From assembly GCA_043746555.1 (NCBI GenBank), contig JAYTQU010000375.1:1-24674 (forward strand): a stretch of DNA of 24,674 nucleotides, read 5' to 3'. The DNA is from CAZQYC01 sp043746555. Its GTDB lineage: Bacteria > Pseudomonadota > Gammaproteobacteria > Steroidobacterales > Steroidobacteraceae. Positions 1 through 7,224 of the stretch are shown here, piece after piece. A program made the position numbers and the translations under genes. Below the pieces are notes generated by a model. That model had not been told where the DNA came from. It ran no database searches and saw only the letters and a program-made list of their open reading frames with translations. The first letter of the stretch is position 1. Every line of letters starts with the position of its first letter.

Positions 1-1
1 C

Positions 2-562
2 AACGATGTGGAAAAGTGGCGACCGATTTTCGCCGCGCAAGAGTTATATTCGAAGGCGATCGACAAGTCTGGATTGCAGGCGGGCAATGTCGTCTGGCCC
101 GCGGTCGAGAAAATGGCGAAGAAGAACAAACTCAAATTCATCACGCCGAAAATAAAAGTCGAGATCGACAAACCGCGCGCGATGATTAAGGAATTTAAGA
201 AATCTGAATTGACCGATCTTGATTGCTTCGCTAAAACGATCGAGCGTCTCGAAACCGATTTGGACGCGATGCGCGCTCGCGCGAACGCTTGGGCGACGGG
301 CGATGTCGAAGCACTACGAAAGATGACGCACGTCGATCAAGTCGGCGCGTGCATCGAAGCGGTGATGAATGCGCAAATTGTCCAAGAACGCGGCTATCAA
401 GCTTTGCCGGCACAATTGGCCCAGGCATGGGTTGCCGCGGCGGAGACCGCATTGGCGCAGAACCCGTCGACATTCGCGGTGTTATCGATCGACGAGATTC
501 TGAAGCCCGACGGCTACGTGGCGAAGTTACGTTCCAAGGGATACGAGGTCGAGGAGCCGTAA
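2..562 (+). CDS. TraB/GumN family protein, 3' part only
   Basis: This is the C-terminal part of a reading frame that is already open at the left edge (Asn-Asp-Val-Glu-Lys-Trp), so the GTG at 8 is an internal valine rather than a start. About 186 residues are visible, ending in TAA at 560-562. The segment WATGDVEALRKM and a later stretch with hydrophobic, alanine-rich helices followed by a tail like SIDEILKPDGYVAKLRSKGYEVEEP look like the C-terminal half of TraB/GumN (COG3735) proteins. These are a poorly understood, usually secreted or membrane-anchored family with a putative metal-dependent fold. The N-terminal signal region is outside the window. It is followed by a 218-bp gap containing the promoter of rpsF, so it is probably not co-transcribed with the ribosomal genes. 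The family call rests on resemblance only. Confidence 0.6.
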   Translation, partial: NDVEKWRPIFAAQELYSKAIDKSGLQAGNVVWPAVEKMAKKNKLKFITPKIKVEIDKPRAMIKEFKKSELTDLDCFAKTIERLETDLDAMRARANAWATGDVEALRKMTHVDQVGACIEAVMNAQIVQERGYQALPAQLAQAWVAAAETALAQNPSTFAVLSIDEILKPDGYVAKLRSKGYEVEEP

Positions 563-590
563 GCGCTGTATCGAGAGATCGCGGCGTTTG

Positions 591-640
591 GGTTGTCAAC
601 CAACCTGATAATTAGAGACGCCGGCCGCAATTTGCGGTTT
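591..640 (+). terminator. Weak hairpins after the TraB/GumN gene, possible terminator
   Basis: Two short inverted repeats follow the stop codon. GGTTG (591-595) can pair with CAACC (601-605), and CCGCA (625-629) can pair with TGCGG (633-637) across a 3-base loop, followed by only TTT. The stems are short and the T run is weak, so this is at best a poor intrinsic terminator. Its position just before the rpsF promoter is what makes the reading reasonable. Confidence 0.25.
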
Positions 641-644
641 ACCG

Positions 645-673
645 TTGCTCGCCCGTGCCGGCTCCTGTATTCT
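645..673 (+). promoter_or_regulatory. Sigma70-type promoter for rpsF operon
   Basis: TTGCTC at 645-650 (-35) and TATTCT at 668-673 (-10) are separated by exactly 17 bases, matching four of six and five of six consensus positions. Transcription would begin near 680, giving a leader of about 100 bases before the rpsF ATG at 781. It is the best promoter candidate I found in the window and it sits where the ribosomal protein operon needs one. Confidence 0.6.
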
Positions 674-680
674 TCGCGCC

Positions 681-774
681 CCCGTAAACGGGCCGAGTCC
701 GTTGACTCGACTGAAACGGGTTTCTCCTTGCCGCGCTGGGCTACTCGATCCTAGTCGGCTTATCCCATAGGGAG
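681..774 (+). promoter_or_regulatory. Structured leader of rpsF, candidate S6:S18 autoregulatory RNA
   Basis: Downstream of the predicted start point there are consecutive stem-loops. CCCGT/ACGGG lies at 681-692; a second ACGGG at 716-720 could compete for the same CCCGT. CGAGTC/GACTCG lies at 694-709 with a CGTT loop. TCCC/GGGA at 763-773 has a 3-base loop and would cover the Shine-Dalgarno AGGGAG at 769-774. In many bacteria the S6:S18 protein complex binds the rpsF leader and represses its own synthesis. That this leader works in that way is inference from position and foldability; I have not matched it to the published consensus. Confidence 0.4.
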
Positions 775-780
775 TTTACA

Positions 781-1161
781 ATGCGACATTACGAGATTGT
801 GTTTCTGGTTCATCCAGACCAGAGCGAACAGGTTCCGGCCATGCTGGAACGATACAAGGGCATGATCACCGCCGGCGGCGGCGCTATTCATCGCCAAGAA
901 GATTGGGGCCGACGTCAGTTGGCGTATCCGATCAACAAAATCCATAAAGCGCACTACATTTTGCTCAACATCGAATGCGATTCGAAGACGTTGAATGAGC
1001 TGACGGGCTCGTTCCGCTTTAGCGACGCGGTGCTGCGCCATCTCGTAGTCAAGATGGAAAAAGCCGAAACCGAAGCCTCGCCGATGGCGAAGGGCGAGGA
1101 AGAAGCGCGCGAAGCGGCGTTTCGCGACGATGGCGATGATGACGGCGTCTCTGCTAATTAG
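781..1161 (+). CDS. rpsF: 30S ribosomal protein S6
   Basis: Encodes S6 (126 aa), a small-subunit protein that binds the central domain of 16S rRNA as a heterodimer with S18. The N-terminus MRHYEIVFLVHPDQSEQVP and the GGAIHRQEDWGRRQLAYPI core with KIHKAHYILLNIE are typical. The C-terminal tail from about residue 100 is acidic and poorly conserved, as in other gammaproteobacterial S6 proteins. The ATG is preceded by AGGGAG at 769-774 with a 6-base spacer, so the start is secure. It is the first gene of the rpsF-rpsR-DUF2232-rplI cluster, with its own promoter and a foldable leader upstream. Confidence 0.97.
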   Translation: MRHYEIVFLVHPDQSEQVPAMLERYKGMITAGGGAIHRQEDWGRRQLAYPINKIHKAHYILLNIECDSKTLNELTGSFRFSDAVLRHLVVKMEKAETEASPMAKGEEEAREAAFRDDGDDDGVSAN

Positions 1162-1216
1162 TAGCAACCGGACAGTCGCTAGCCGCGCTTAACAAACCAA
1201 TTTCGGAGAGCTATCT

Positions 1217-1441
1217 ATGTCACGTTTTTTTCGCCGTCGCAAATTTTGCCGATTTACCGCCGAAGGCATCGAGCGGATCGACTATAAAGACCTCGGAATG
1301 TTGAAGGCTTATATCACTGAGACCGGCAAAATCGTGCCGAGTCGTATTACGGGTACGAAGTCTAACTATCAGCGTCAATTGGCGGTGGCCGTGAAACGCG
1401 CACGCTACTTGGCATTGTTGCCGTACACGGATCAGCATTAA
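1217..1441 (+). CDS. rpsR: 30S ribosomal protein S18
   Basis: Encodes S18 (74 aa), the partner of S6 on the platform of the 30S subunit. MSRFFRRRKFCRFTAEGIE, the block IDYKDLGMLKAYITETGKI and the RNA-binding stretch PSRITGTKSNYQRQLAVAVKRARYLALLPY are near-canonical for the family. The length is the usual one. GGAGAG at 1205-1210 lies 6 bases before the ATG. It starts 55 bases after rpsF and is almost certainly co-transcribed with it, giving balanced production of the S6:S18 pair. Confidence 0.97.
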   Translation: MSRFFRRRKFCRFTAEGIERIDYKDLGMLKAYITETGKIVPSRITGTKSNYQRQLAVAVKRARYLALLPYTDQH

Positions 1442-1453
1442 GTAGAGGTTATT

Positions 1454-1479
1454 CGCGCGCAACGCAGGAGCCGCGCGCG
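1454..1479 (+). promoter_or_regulatory. G+C hairpin with Shine-Dalgarno in its loop, before the DUF2232 gene
   Basis: CGCGCGC at 1454-1460 pairs perfectly with GCGCGCG at 1473-1479. The 12-base loop holds AGGAG (1466-1470). Without folding the AGGAG is 16 bases from the ATG at 1487, too far for good initiation. Folding would pull it close in space and leave it exposed in a loop. It could therefore tune translation of the membrane protein within the ribosomal operon. The function is inferred. Confidence 0.45.
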
Positions 1480-1486
1480 GCGCATC

Positions 1487-2383
1487 ATGCATCGCGCTTT
1501 CGCTGGGTGGCTGATCGGTAAACCTTGGCGGGCGTTTTTGCTGACCGCCATTTTCGGCGTGTTATCGCCACAGGGGTTGTCGCCGCTCTCGGTTGTGGCG
1601 GGCGCGATTCCCGTGCTGCTGTTGCTGTCGCGCGATGCTCGATTCGGATTGCAGGCGGCGTTAGGCGGTAGTGTCGCGGTGTCGGCCGTGCTGTTGGCTA
1701 GTCGACAGTCGGTATTGGAAAGTTTAGCGAGCGTCGCGTTGTTGTTTCTCGCGCCGATAGGATTGGCGATGCTACTGCAGCGAACCGGTTCGTTGCGCTG
1801 GTGCTTTCAGATTGCGGTACTCGCGGCGGGATTGCTATTGGTCGGGATTTATGTGGGCGTTGACGCGCCTGTTGCGCTTTGGCGGCAGTTACTACTGGCG
1901 GCTGTGCAGGAAGTGACGCAGTCCGGATTGATAGCCGACGATCAAACGGTTTTGCAATCGCTGGCGCACACGAATTGGGGAACCTACGTGGCGCTATGGT
2001 TGGTGACCGTGTTCGGCGCGCTTTCATTAGGCAGTTGGTGGCAGTCGCTGATAAAGTCGCCAGGCGCGTTCGGGAGAGAGTTTCAGCAATTGCGCTTGGG
2101 CGCTGTGCTGGGTTTGCTATCGGTGTTGTCGGTGTGCGCGGCATTTGCATTCGACAAACTAAATGTCGATGCGCCGCTGGTCGATGCGCTGGTGTGGGTG
2201 GCCACCGTTGCATTGGCGTGTCAGGGGTTGTCTGCGGTGCATCGTCTCAAAGCAAGCGGTCGCGTCGGCCGCGGCTGGTTAACGGCCACGTACGTGCTGT
2301 TGATTTTGCCGCTGACCATGTTGTTTGTGGTCATGCTGTTGGCGGGTTGGGGCGTTGCCGATAATTGGCGACGCCGCGCGTGA
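1487..2383 (+). CDS. DUF2232-type inner membrane protein
   Basis: A 298-residue integral membrane protein made almost wholly of hydrophobic segments. By eye there are about eight, for example residues 15-48, 60-90, 96-125, 160-185, 203-225 and 265-292, with short charged connections and a basic C-terminus ending DNWRRRA. No catalytic motif is visible. Its place between rpsR and rplI is the usual site of the DUF2232 (YybS-like) membrane protein in many gammaproteobacteria, and length and topology agree. Its function is unknown; location alone suggests expression together with ribosomal proteins. The ATG at 1487 is the first in frame, but its Shine-Dalgarno lies unusually far upstream, inside a hairpin loop. 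It ends 52 bases before rplI. Confidence 0.75.
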   Translation: MHRAFAGWLIGKPWRAFLLTAIFGVLSPQGLSPLSVVAGAIPVLLLLSRDARFGLQAALGGSVAVSAVLLASRQSVLESLASVALLFLAPIGLAMLLQRTGSLRWCFQIAVLAAGLLLVGIYVGVDAPVALWRQLLLAAVQEVTQSGLIADDQTVLQSLAHTNWGTYVALWLVTVFGALSLGSWWQSLIKSPGAFGREFQQLRLGAVLGLLSVLSVCAAFAFDKLNVDAPLVDALVWVATVALACQGLSAVHRLKASGRVGRGWLTATYVLLILPLTMLFVVMLLAGWGVADNWRRRA

Positions 2384-2435
2384 CTCGCGGGTAAGTCTTA
2401 GGTAAAACGGTTTCTTCGATCATTGGGGTAGTGCG

Positions 2436-2885
2436 ATGCAAGTCATTCTGCTGCAGAAAGTTGCCAATCTCGGCAACATCGGCGACTTGGTAAAGGTCAA
2501 GTCGGGTTATGGCCGCAATTTCCTTTTGCCTAAGGGCAAGGCGACGATTGCAACCAAAGACAACGTTGCGAAATTCGAAGCGCGCCGCGCCGAATTCGAG
2601 AAAGCGGCTCGCGATGAGTTTGACGCGGCGCAAGCGCGTGGCGAGAAGCTTAAAGGTCTCAAGATCACGGTGGCGGCGAAAGCGGGCACGGAAGGCAAGC
2701 TGTTCGGGTCCGTTGGGACGTCGGACATTGCCGAAGCGGCATCTCGCGCGGGATTCAAGGTGGAGCGGGCCGAAGTCGATCTGCAAGGCGGCTTGCTTCG
2801 CAACGTCGGCGAACATTCCGTGCGCGTGCACTTGCACACCGACGTCATTGTGGAATTGATCGTCGATGTGATTCCCGAAGAATAA
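2436..2885 (+). CDS. rplI: 50S ribosomal protein L9
   Basis: Encodes L9 (149 aa), a large-subunit protein bound to 23S rRNA near the L1 stalk. The N-terminal RNA-binding domain is clear: MQVILLQKVANLGNIGDLV, KVKSGYGRNFLLPKGKA. It is followed by the long connecting helix (about residues 40-75) and the C-terminal domain with GKLFGSVGTSDIAEA and VRVHLHTDVIVELIVDVIPE. The length matches the bacterial norm. GGGGTAG precedes the ATG. It is the last ribosomal gene of the cluster; dnaB begins 131 bases further on. Confidence 0.97.
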   Translation: MQVILLQKVANLGNIGDLVKVKSGYGRNFLLPKGKATIATKDNVAKFEARRAEFEKAARDEFDAAQARGEKLKGLKITVAAKAGTEGKLFGSVGTSDIAEAASRAGFKVERAEVDLQGGLLRNVGEHSVRVHLHTDVIVELIVDVIPEE

Positions 2886-2928
2886 GCGGACGGCACCAGA
2901 CCTTTGCATCACTGATGCCCGACAAGTT

Positions 2929-2952
2929 ATTCGCGATGCGATTCGCGATGCG
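2929..2952. repeat. Perfect 12-bp tandem duplication upstream of dnaB
   Basis: ATTCGCGATGCG occurs twice back to back (2929-2940 and 2941-2952) in the rplI-dnaB gap. It may be a chance duplication or a tandem protein-binding site in the dnaB promoter region. A possible extended -10 element, TGG followed by TAGAAC (2977-2985), lies about 25 bases downstream. Confidence 0.6.
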
Positions 2953-3016
2953 TTTAAAGTGAGGTTGTCTTGCGCGTGGTAGAACGGTCGATCGCTAGGG
3001 TAGTCGTGCCATTCTG

Positions 3017-4462
3017 TTGCGGTTTCTCGCACTAGATCCGCGCGTGGCCGACTCAGATGAAAGAGGGAACCTCACGCGTCTGACGCGAAGGAATCGCGAT
3101 ACCGACGCAACCGATGCGGTGCGCGTGCCGCCGCATTCGGTCGAAGCCGAGCAAGCCGTGCTCGGCGGGCTGATGCTCGATAACAGTACCTGGGATGCAA
3201 TCGCCGATCGCCTAGTCGCCGACGATTTTTATCGTCGCGATCATCAACTCATCTTCGCCGCCATTTCCGAACTTGCGGGTCGCAGCGAACCGTGCGATGC
3301 CGTCACGCTGTCGCAATTTCTCGAGCGTCGCAGTCAAGGAGCCGAGACCGGCGGACTTGGATATCTCGGTACGCTCGCCAGCAACACTCCCAGTGCCGCG
3401 AATATTCGCGCATACGCCGATATTGTTCACGAGCGCGCCCAATTGCGCGCGCTAGTTCGCGTGGGCGGACAAATTGCCGGCAGTGTCTACGAGAGCGATG
3501 GGCGCACCGTCAGCGAACTCGTGGATGAAGCGGAGCAACGCGTTTTCCAAATCGCAGAAGGCAGTCGTAAGGGCTCCGGATTCGTCGCGTTGCGCGACGA
3601 ATTGGGTGCCGTCGTCGATCGTCTAGATATGCTGCATCAATCGCAGGGTAAACTCACCGGCGTCAGCACCGGCTTTCAAAAGCTCGATGAGATGACGGGC
3701 GGGTTGCAAGCGGGCGATCTGATCGTCGTCGCGGGTCGGCCGTCGATGGGTAAGACGACGCTGGCGATTAACATCGCGGAAAATGCGGCATTCGGCGCGC
3801 AAACCAAAGTCGCGGTGTTTAGTATGGAAATGTCGCGCGAACAATTGGCGTTTCGCATGATCTCGTCGCTTGGGCATGTCGATCAATCGCATTTGCGTCG
3901 CGGTCCGTATCACGACGAAGACTGGGCGCGTATCACCAGTGCGATTAATCAAATGCGCACTGCGCCAATCTTTATCGACGATTCCGGAGCGCTCACGCCG
4001 ACCGAAGTACGCGCGCGCGCGCGGCGCCTAAAGCGCGAGCACGGGCTGGGGTTAATCGTCATTGATTACTTGCAACTGATGCAGGTCGCGGGCACGAAGG
4101 AGAATCGCGCGACGGAAATTTCCGAGATCTCGCGATCGCTGAAGGCGTTAGCGAAAGAATTGAAGGTGCCGGTCATTGCGCTTTCGCAGCTTAATCGTAG
4201 CGTCGAACAGCGCACCGACAAAAAGCCCGTGATGTCCGACTTGCGCGAGTCCGGCGCTATCGAGCAAGACGCCGATCTCATCATGATGATCTATCGCGAA
4301 GAAGTGTACGACCCGAATACGACTCGCAAAGGTCAAGCGGACGTCATTATCGCCAAGCAACGTAACGGTCCCGTGGGCGAGGTATTGCTCACGTTCCTCG
4401 GCAAGTACACGAAGTTCACCGACTTTGTTCCCGAGTCCTACGGCGACGGCGTATTTCGCTGA
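3017..4462 (+). CDS. dnaB: Replicative DNA helicase DnaB
   Basis: Hexameric 5'-3' helicase that unwinds DNA at the replication fork and recruits primase. The N-terminal DnaB domain starts at VPPHSVEAEQAVLGGLMLDN (about residues 38-57), and the RecA-like ATPase domain runs from about 205 to 470. Walker A is GRPSMGKTT with its lysine near residue 246; Walker B/H3 contains LIVIDYLQLMQ; the conserved SQLNRSVEQR and SDLRESGAIEQDAD follow. There is no intein. The start is uncertain. The frame opens after a TAG at 2996-2998 and has no ATG before the conserved domain, only TTG (3017) and GTG (3044). GTG would give a 28-residue leader, closer to E. coli DnaB. Neither has a good Shine-Dalgarno. alr follows within 10 bases. 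Confidence 0.95.
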   Translation: MRFLALDPRVADSDERGNLTRLTRRNRDTDATDAVRVPPHSVEAEQAVLGGLMLDNSTWDAIADRLVADDFYRRDHQLIFAAISELAGRSEPCDAVTLSQFLERRSQGAETGGLGYLGTLASNTPSAANIRAYADIVHERAQLRALVRVGGQIAGSVYESDGRTVSELVDEAEQRVFQIAEGSRKGSGFVALRDELGAVVDRLDMLHQSQGKLTGVSTGFQKLDEMTGGLQAGDLIVVAGRPSMGKTTLAINIAENAAFGAQTKVAVFSMEMSREQLAFRMISSLGHVDQSHLRRGPYHDEDWARITSAINQMRTAPIFIDDSGALTPTEVRARARRLKREHGLGLIVIDYLQLMQVAGTKENRATEISEISRSLKALAKELKVPVIALSQLNRSVEQRTDKKPVMSDLRESGAIEQDADLIMMIYREEVYDPNTTRKGQADVIIAKQRNGPVGEVLLTFLGKYTKFTDFVPESYGDGVFR

Positions 4463-4470
4463 TATTGGCC

Positions 4471-5562
4471 ATGACTCTGAGAGATAGCGAGTTCGGTCCG
4501 CGAGCGGTCATCGACACGGACGCGCTAAAACACAATTTGAGTGTTGTGCGGTTGCGCGCGCCGCAGTCGAAAGTGATGGCGGTGGTGAAAGCAAACGCCT
4601 ACGGTCACGGCATCGTGCCGACGGCGCGCGCACTCATCGGCGCCGATGCGTTTGGCGTGGCGCGACTGCCGGAGGCGCTCGCGTTGCGCGCGGCCGGCCT
4701 TGCACACCCCATCGTATTGCTGGAAGGTGTGTTTAGTCGCGACGAAATCGATGCTGCGGCGGCGCATCGATTGGAAATCGTCGTGCATTCATTCGAGCAA
4801 CTGGACTTGCTAGAGCGCTGGCGCGGATCGCGCACTTTGCGCGCCTGGATCAAAATCGATACGGGAATGAATCGGTTGGGTTTCCGACTCGATGATTTCG
4901 CTTTGGCGCTGCAACGCTTACGAGCTTGTACGGCTTTGCGCGACGCGCCGCGTTTGATGACGCACCTGGCCTGTGCGGATGCGATCGACGATGCGCGAAC
5001 CAACACACAAATCGCTAGGTTTCGAAAAATCGCCGACGTGCTGAGGTTGGAGCGCAGCATCGCAAATTCCGCTGGTCTACTCGCGTGGCCCGACGCACGT
5101 GTCGAATGGGTTCGTCCCGGATTGATGCTGTACGGGATCGCGCCATTTTCCGCGCAAATGGGCGCAGAACTCGGATTGCGTGCCGCCATGACGTTGGCGA
5201 CACGGCTAATTGCCATTCGAAACGTCGCAATCGGCGAACAGGCGGGATACGGAGGAACTTGGCAGGCAACGCGCGAGTCGCGTATCGGAATCGCCGCCAT
5301 TGGCTATGGCGATGGGTATCCGCGGCAACTGCGCAGCGGCGCGCCGGTTCGGGTTCGCAATCGTGAATTGAAAATTGCCGGTCGTGTCTCGATGGACATG
5401 ATCGCAATCGATCTCGAAGATTTCACCGACGCACAGATTGGCGACGTCGTCACACTGTGGGGTGGGTTGTTACCGGTCGAAAGAGTCGCCGACGCCGCAG
5501 GCACCATTCCATACGAATTGGTGTGCGGCATTAGTCAGCGCGTGACCGTCGAGTATCGGTAA
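4471..5562 (+). CDS. alr: Alanine racemase
   Basis: PLP-dependent interconversion of L- and D-alanine, supplying D-alanine for peptidoglycan. The PLP-binding lysine is in VVKANAYGHG (Lys40 from the ATG at 4471). The second catalytic base is the tyrosine of GYGGTW (Tyr260). IKIDTGMNRLGF, RPGLMLYG, AIGYGDGYPR and GRVSMDM are all present. At 363 residues it has the usual length. An in-frame TTG at 4465 would add only two residues; I prefer the ATG. It lies 8 bases after dnaB and is probably read from the same transcript. It faces the FHA gene, with a long hairpin at 5574-5616 between them. Confidence 0.96.
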   Translation: MTLRDSEFGPRAVIDTDALKHNLSVVRLRAPQSKVMAVVKANAYGHGIVPTARALIGADAFGVARLPEALALRAAGLAHPIVLLEGVFSRDEIDAAAAHRLEIVVHSFEQLDLLERWRGSRTLRAWIKIDTGMNRLGFRLDDFALALQRLRACTALRDAPRLMTHLACADAIDDARTNTQIARFRKIADVLRLERSIANSAGLLAWPDARVEWVRPGLMLYGIAPFSAQMGAELGLRAAMTLATRLIAIRNVAIGEQAGYGGTWQATRESRIGIAAIGYGDGYPRQLRSGAPVRVRNRELKIAGRVSMDMIAIDLEDFTDAQIGDVVTLWGGLLPVERVADAAGTIPYELVCGISQRVTVEYR

Positions 5563-5573
5563 GTCGGAGGAGA

Positions 5574-5616
5574 GTGAGATCGGTAGATCGGCATTCCGAC
5601 GATCTACCCATCTCAC
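5574..5616. terminator. Long hairpin between convergent alr and FHA genes
   Basis: GTGAGAT-C-GGTAGATCG (5574-5590) pairs with CGATCTACC-C-ATCTCAC (5600-5616). The result is a 16-bp stem with one C/C mismatch and a 9-base loop. It fills the 65-bp gap between two converging genes, where a bidirectional terminator is expected. No T run follows on either strand, so termination would be non-canonical or the hairpin may mainly protect the two 3' ends. Confidence 0.6.
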
Positions 5617-5627
5617 GTTAAGCTCGC

Positions 5628-6335
5628 CTATGCCTGATAGAAACCCATTTTCACGCCGGCCAACTGAATCACATCGTTGTCCTTTAGTTTGCAAGCCTGT
5701 TCGCCGATCGGTTTGCCGTTGACTTGCGGATAGGTATTTTGCGTACCGCCGTCCACGTGAACGAGCGAATAACCGTCGGCGCGTCGCGTAATCGCGGCGA
5801 CTTGGATGCCGGGCCGGCCCATCGTCGTGAGCGCCTTGGTCAAATCCAATTCGCGACCGGCAAATGCGCCGCTCAATACTTGCAGTTTCGCTTTCGGCAA
5901 TGCGACTGGTGCATCGGCCTTCAGCGCCGCCGGAGGAGGTCGGTGCGGCAAGACGTCCGACGCTTTTTGAGCCGCCTTGGTCGCCATCGCCGATCCGGGC
6001 GTAATGATCATGGTCTTTTCGAATTCGTCGGGCTCTTGCTCGGCGGCCTGCGAATCCGCAAAACGCAGTTGGTGGTGCCCAACGGTGATCACATCTCCAT
6101 TTTGTAGCGCGTGCTTCTTGATCAGCTTGCCGTTGACGTAGGTGCCGTTGGTGCTGTTCAAGTCCTCGAGAAACGAGTCGTTGAGGATGTTGATGATGAG
6201 CGAGTGATGGCCGCTCACGGCAGCGTTGTCGATGCGGATATCGTTATCCGGCAGACGGCCGATGGTGTAACGCTCCTTGTTCATGTTGTACTCGGCCAGT
6301 ACTTGACCTTCGAGGCTCAGGATTAACCGCGCCAT
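5628..6335 (-). CDS. Double FHA-domain protein, phosphothreonine reader
   Basis: A 235-residue soluble protein with two forkhead-associated domains. The first (about 5-92) has all the hallmark residues: GR (26-27), SGHH (41-44) and DLNSTNGTYVNG (58-69). The second (about 150-235) is degenerate: it has GR...and VNGKPIG but lacks a clear SxxH. Between them is the acidic motif DEFEKTMIITP (103-113), with Thr108 and Thr112. Such threonines just outside FHA domains in GarA/OdhI-type proteins are phosphorylated by the partner kinase and then bound by the FHA fold. The start ATG has GAGGG six bases upstream (6342-6346 on the top strand). It is the last gene of the kinase-phosphatase-FHA operon, 55 bases after the phosphatase, and is the likely reader or substrate of that kinase. 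Confidence 0.9.
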   Translation of the reverse strand: MARLILSLEGQVLAEYNMNKERYTIGRLPDNDIRIDNAAVSGHHSLIINILNDSFLEDLNSTNGTYVNGKLIKKHALQNGDVITVGHHQLRFADSQAAEQEPDEFEKTMIITPGSAMATKAAQKASDVLPHRPPPAALKADAPVALPKAKLQVLSGAFAGRELDLTKALTTMGRPGIQVAAITRRADGYSLVHVDGGTQNTYPQVNGKPIGEQACKLKDNDVIQLAGVKMGFYQA

Positions 6336-6390
6336 TTGTTTCCCTCGTTACCCGCTCTCGCGATGATGTGAGTTACACGCAAAAAACCGA

Positions 6391-7224
6391 CTACTCGAAC
6401 CAACTCAATAATTTACCGACCACACCCTTTCGCGCTGCAAAAGATTCGACTGCTTGCGTCAGGATGAGCGACACGTTGTCTCGCCCGCCATTATCGTTGG
6501 ACAGTTGGATCAACTGCTTAGCGACTGTTTCAAGATTAGCACTAAAGGTACTTATAGTTAAATGGATATCTTCGTCCTCGACCATATCCGATAGACCGTC
6601 GGAACATAGGATGTAGAAGTCGCCCTTACTGACCGCGTGCTCGTGGATTTCTACATCGACCGTGGGTTCAACGCCAAGGGCGCGCGTGACATAGTTTTTG
6701 TTGGTGGCGCGAGCGGCTTCCGCCTGCGAGTAGAAACCGCGGTCCACCAGTTCCTGCAAAAGCGAATGATCCATGGTCATCTGTTCGAAATGATTGGCGC
6801 GAAGGCGATACGCTCGCGAATCGCCGACATGCGCGATCGAGACTTTGTTATCCGCAAAAATGCAGGCGACGATGGTGGTGCCCATGCCCTCGCATTGCGG
6901 CTGAGTCTTCGCAGTTTGATAGATGATCTTGTTGGCGCGTACGATCGCGTCGCGCAGCACCACACTGGCTCGCGACAGTCCCGCGCTGGGATCGCCGCCG
7001 TTGACATTCTGCTTGTCGACCGCTTCTTTGACCAAGCTCATGATGGTCTTCACCGCCAGACCGCTGGCAACTTCACCGGCGTTGTATCCGCCCATTCCAT
7101 CGGCCAACACCATGAGGCCAATATCGACATCGACACCGATGGTGTCTTCGTTGTGCTCGCGCACGCGACCGACATCGGACAGGCCAACAGAGCGTATTTT
7201 GCCGCGTAAAGTCATGGTGGCCAT
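6391..7224 (-). CDS. PP2C-family Ser/Thr protein phosphatase
   Basis: A 277-residue metal-dependent phosphatase (Stp/PrpC/PppA type) that would remove phosphate from Ser/Thr residues. All core motifs are present: VGRVREHNEDT, LADGMGG (metal-binding Asp), GMGTTIV, HVGDSRAY, DHSLLQELV, LCSDGLSDMV and GGRDNVSLIL. No membrane segment or extra domain is visible. I start it at the ATG at 7224, which overlaps the kinase stop as TGATG, a sign of translational coupling; an in-frame GTG at 7227 and another ATG at 7215 are alternatives. Lying directly behind a receptor kinase and ahead of an FHA protein, it is almost certainly the kinase's opposing phosphatase. Confidence 0.95.
   Translation of the reverse strand: MATMTLRGKIRSVGLSDVGRVREHNEDTIGVDVDIGLMVLADGMGGYNAGEVASGLAVKTIMSLVKEAVDKQNVNGGDPSAGLSRASVVLRDAIVRANKIIYQTAKTQPQCEGMGTTIVACIFADNKVSIAHVGDSRAYRLRANHFEQMTMDHSLLQELVDRGFYSQAEAARATNKNYVTRALGVEPTVDVEIHEHAVSKGDFYILCSDGLSDMVEDEDIHLTISTFSANLETVAKQLIQLSNDNGGRDNVSLILTQAVESFAARKGVVGKLLSWFE

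Noticed and set aside
563..780. tRNA or small protein gene in the gap before rpsF
   Set aside because: No cloverleaf, no credible reading frame with a ribosome-binding site; the gap is accounted for by a promoter and leader stems.
4605..5300. 231-codon frame antisense to alr
   Set aside because: Low-complexity Ser/Ala/Arg composition opposite a fully conserved alanine racemase; no independent support.
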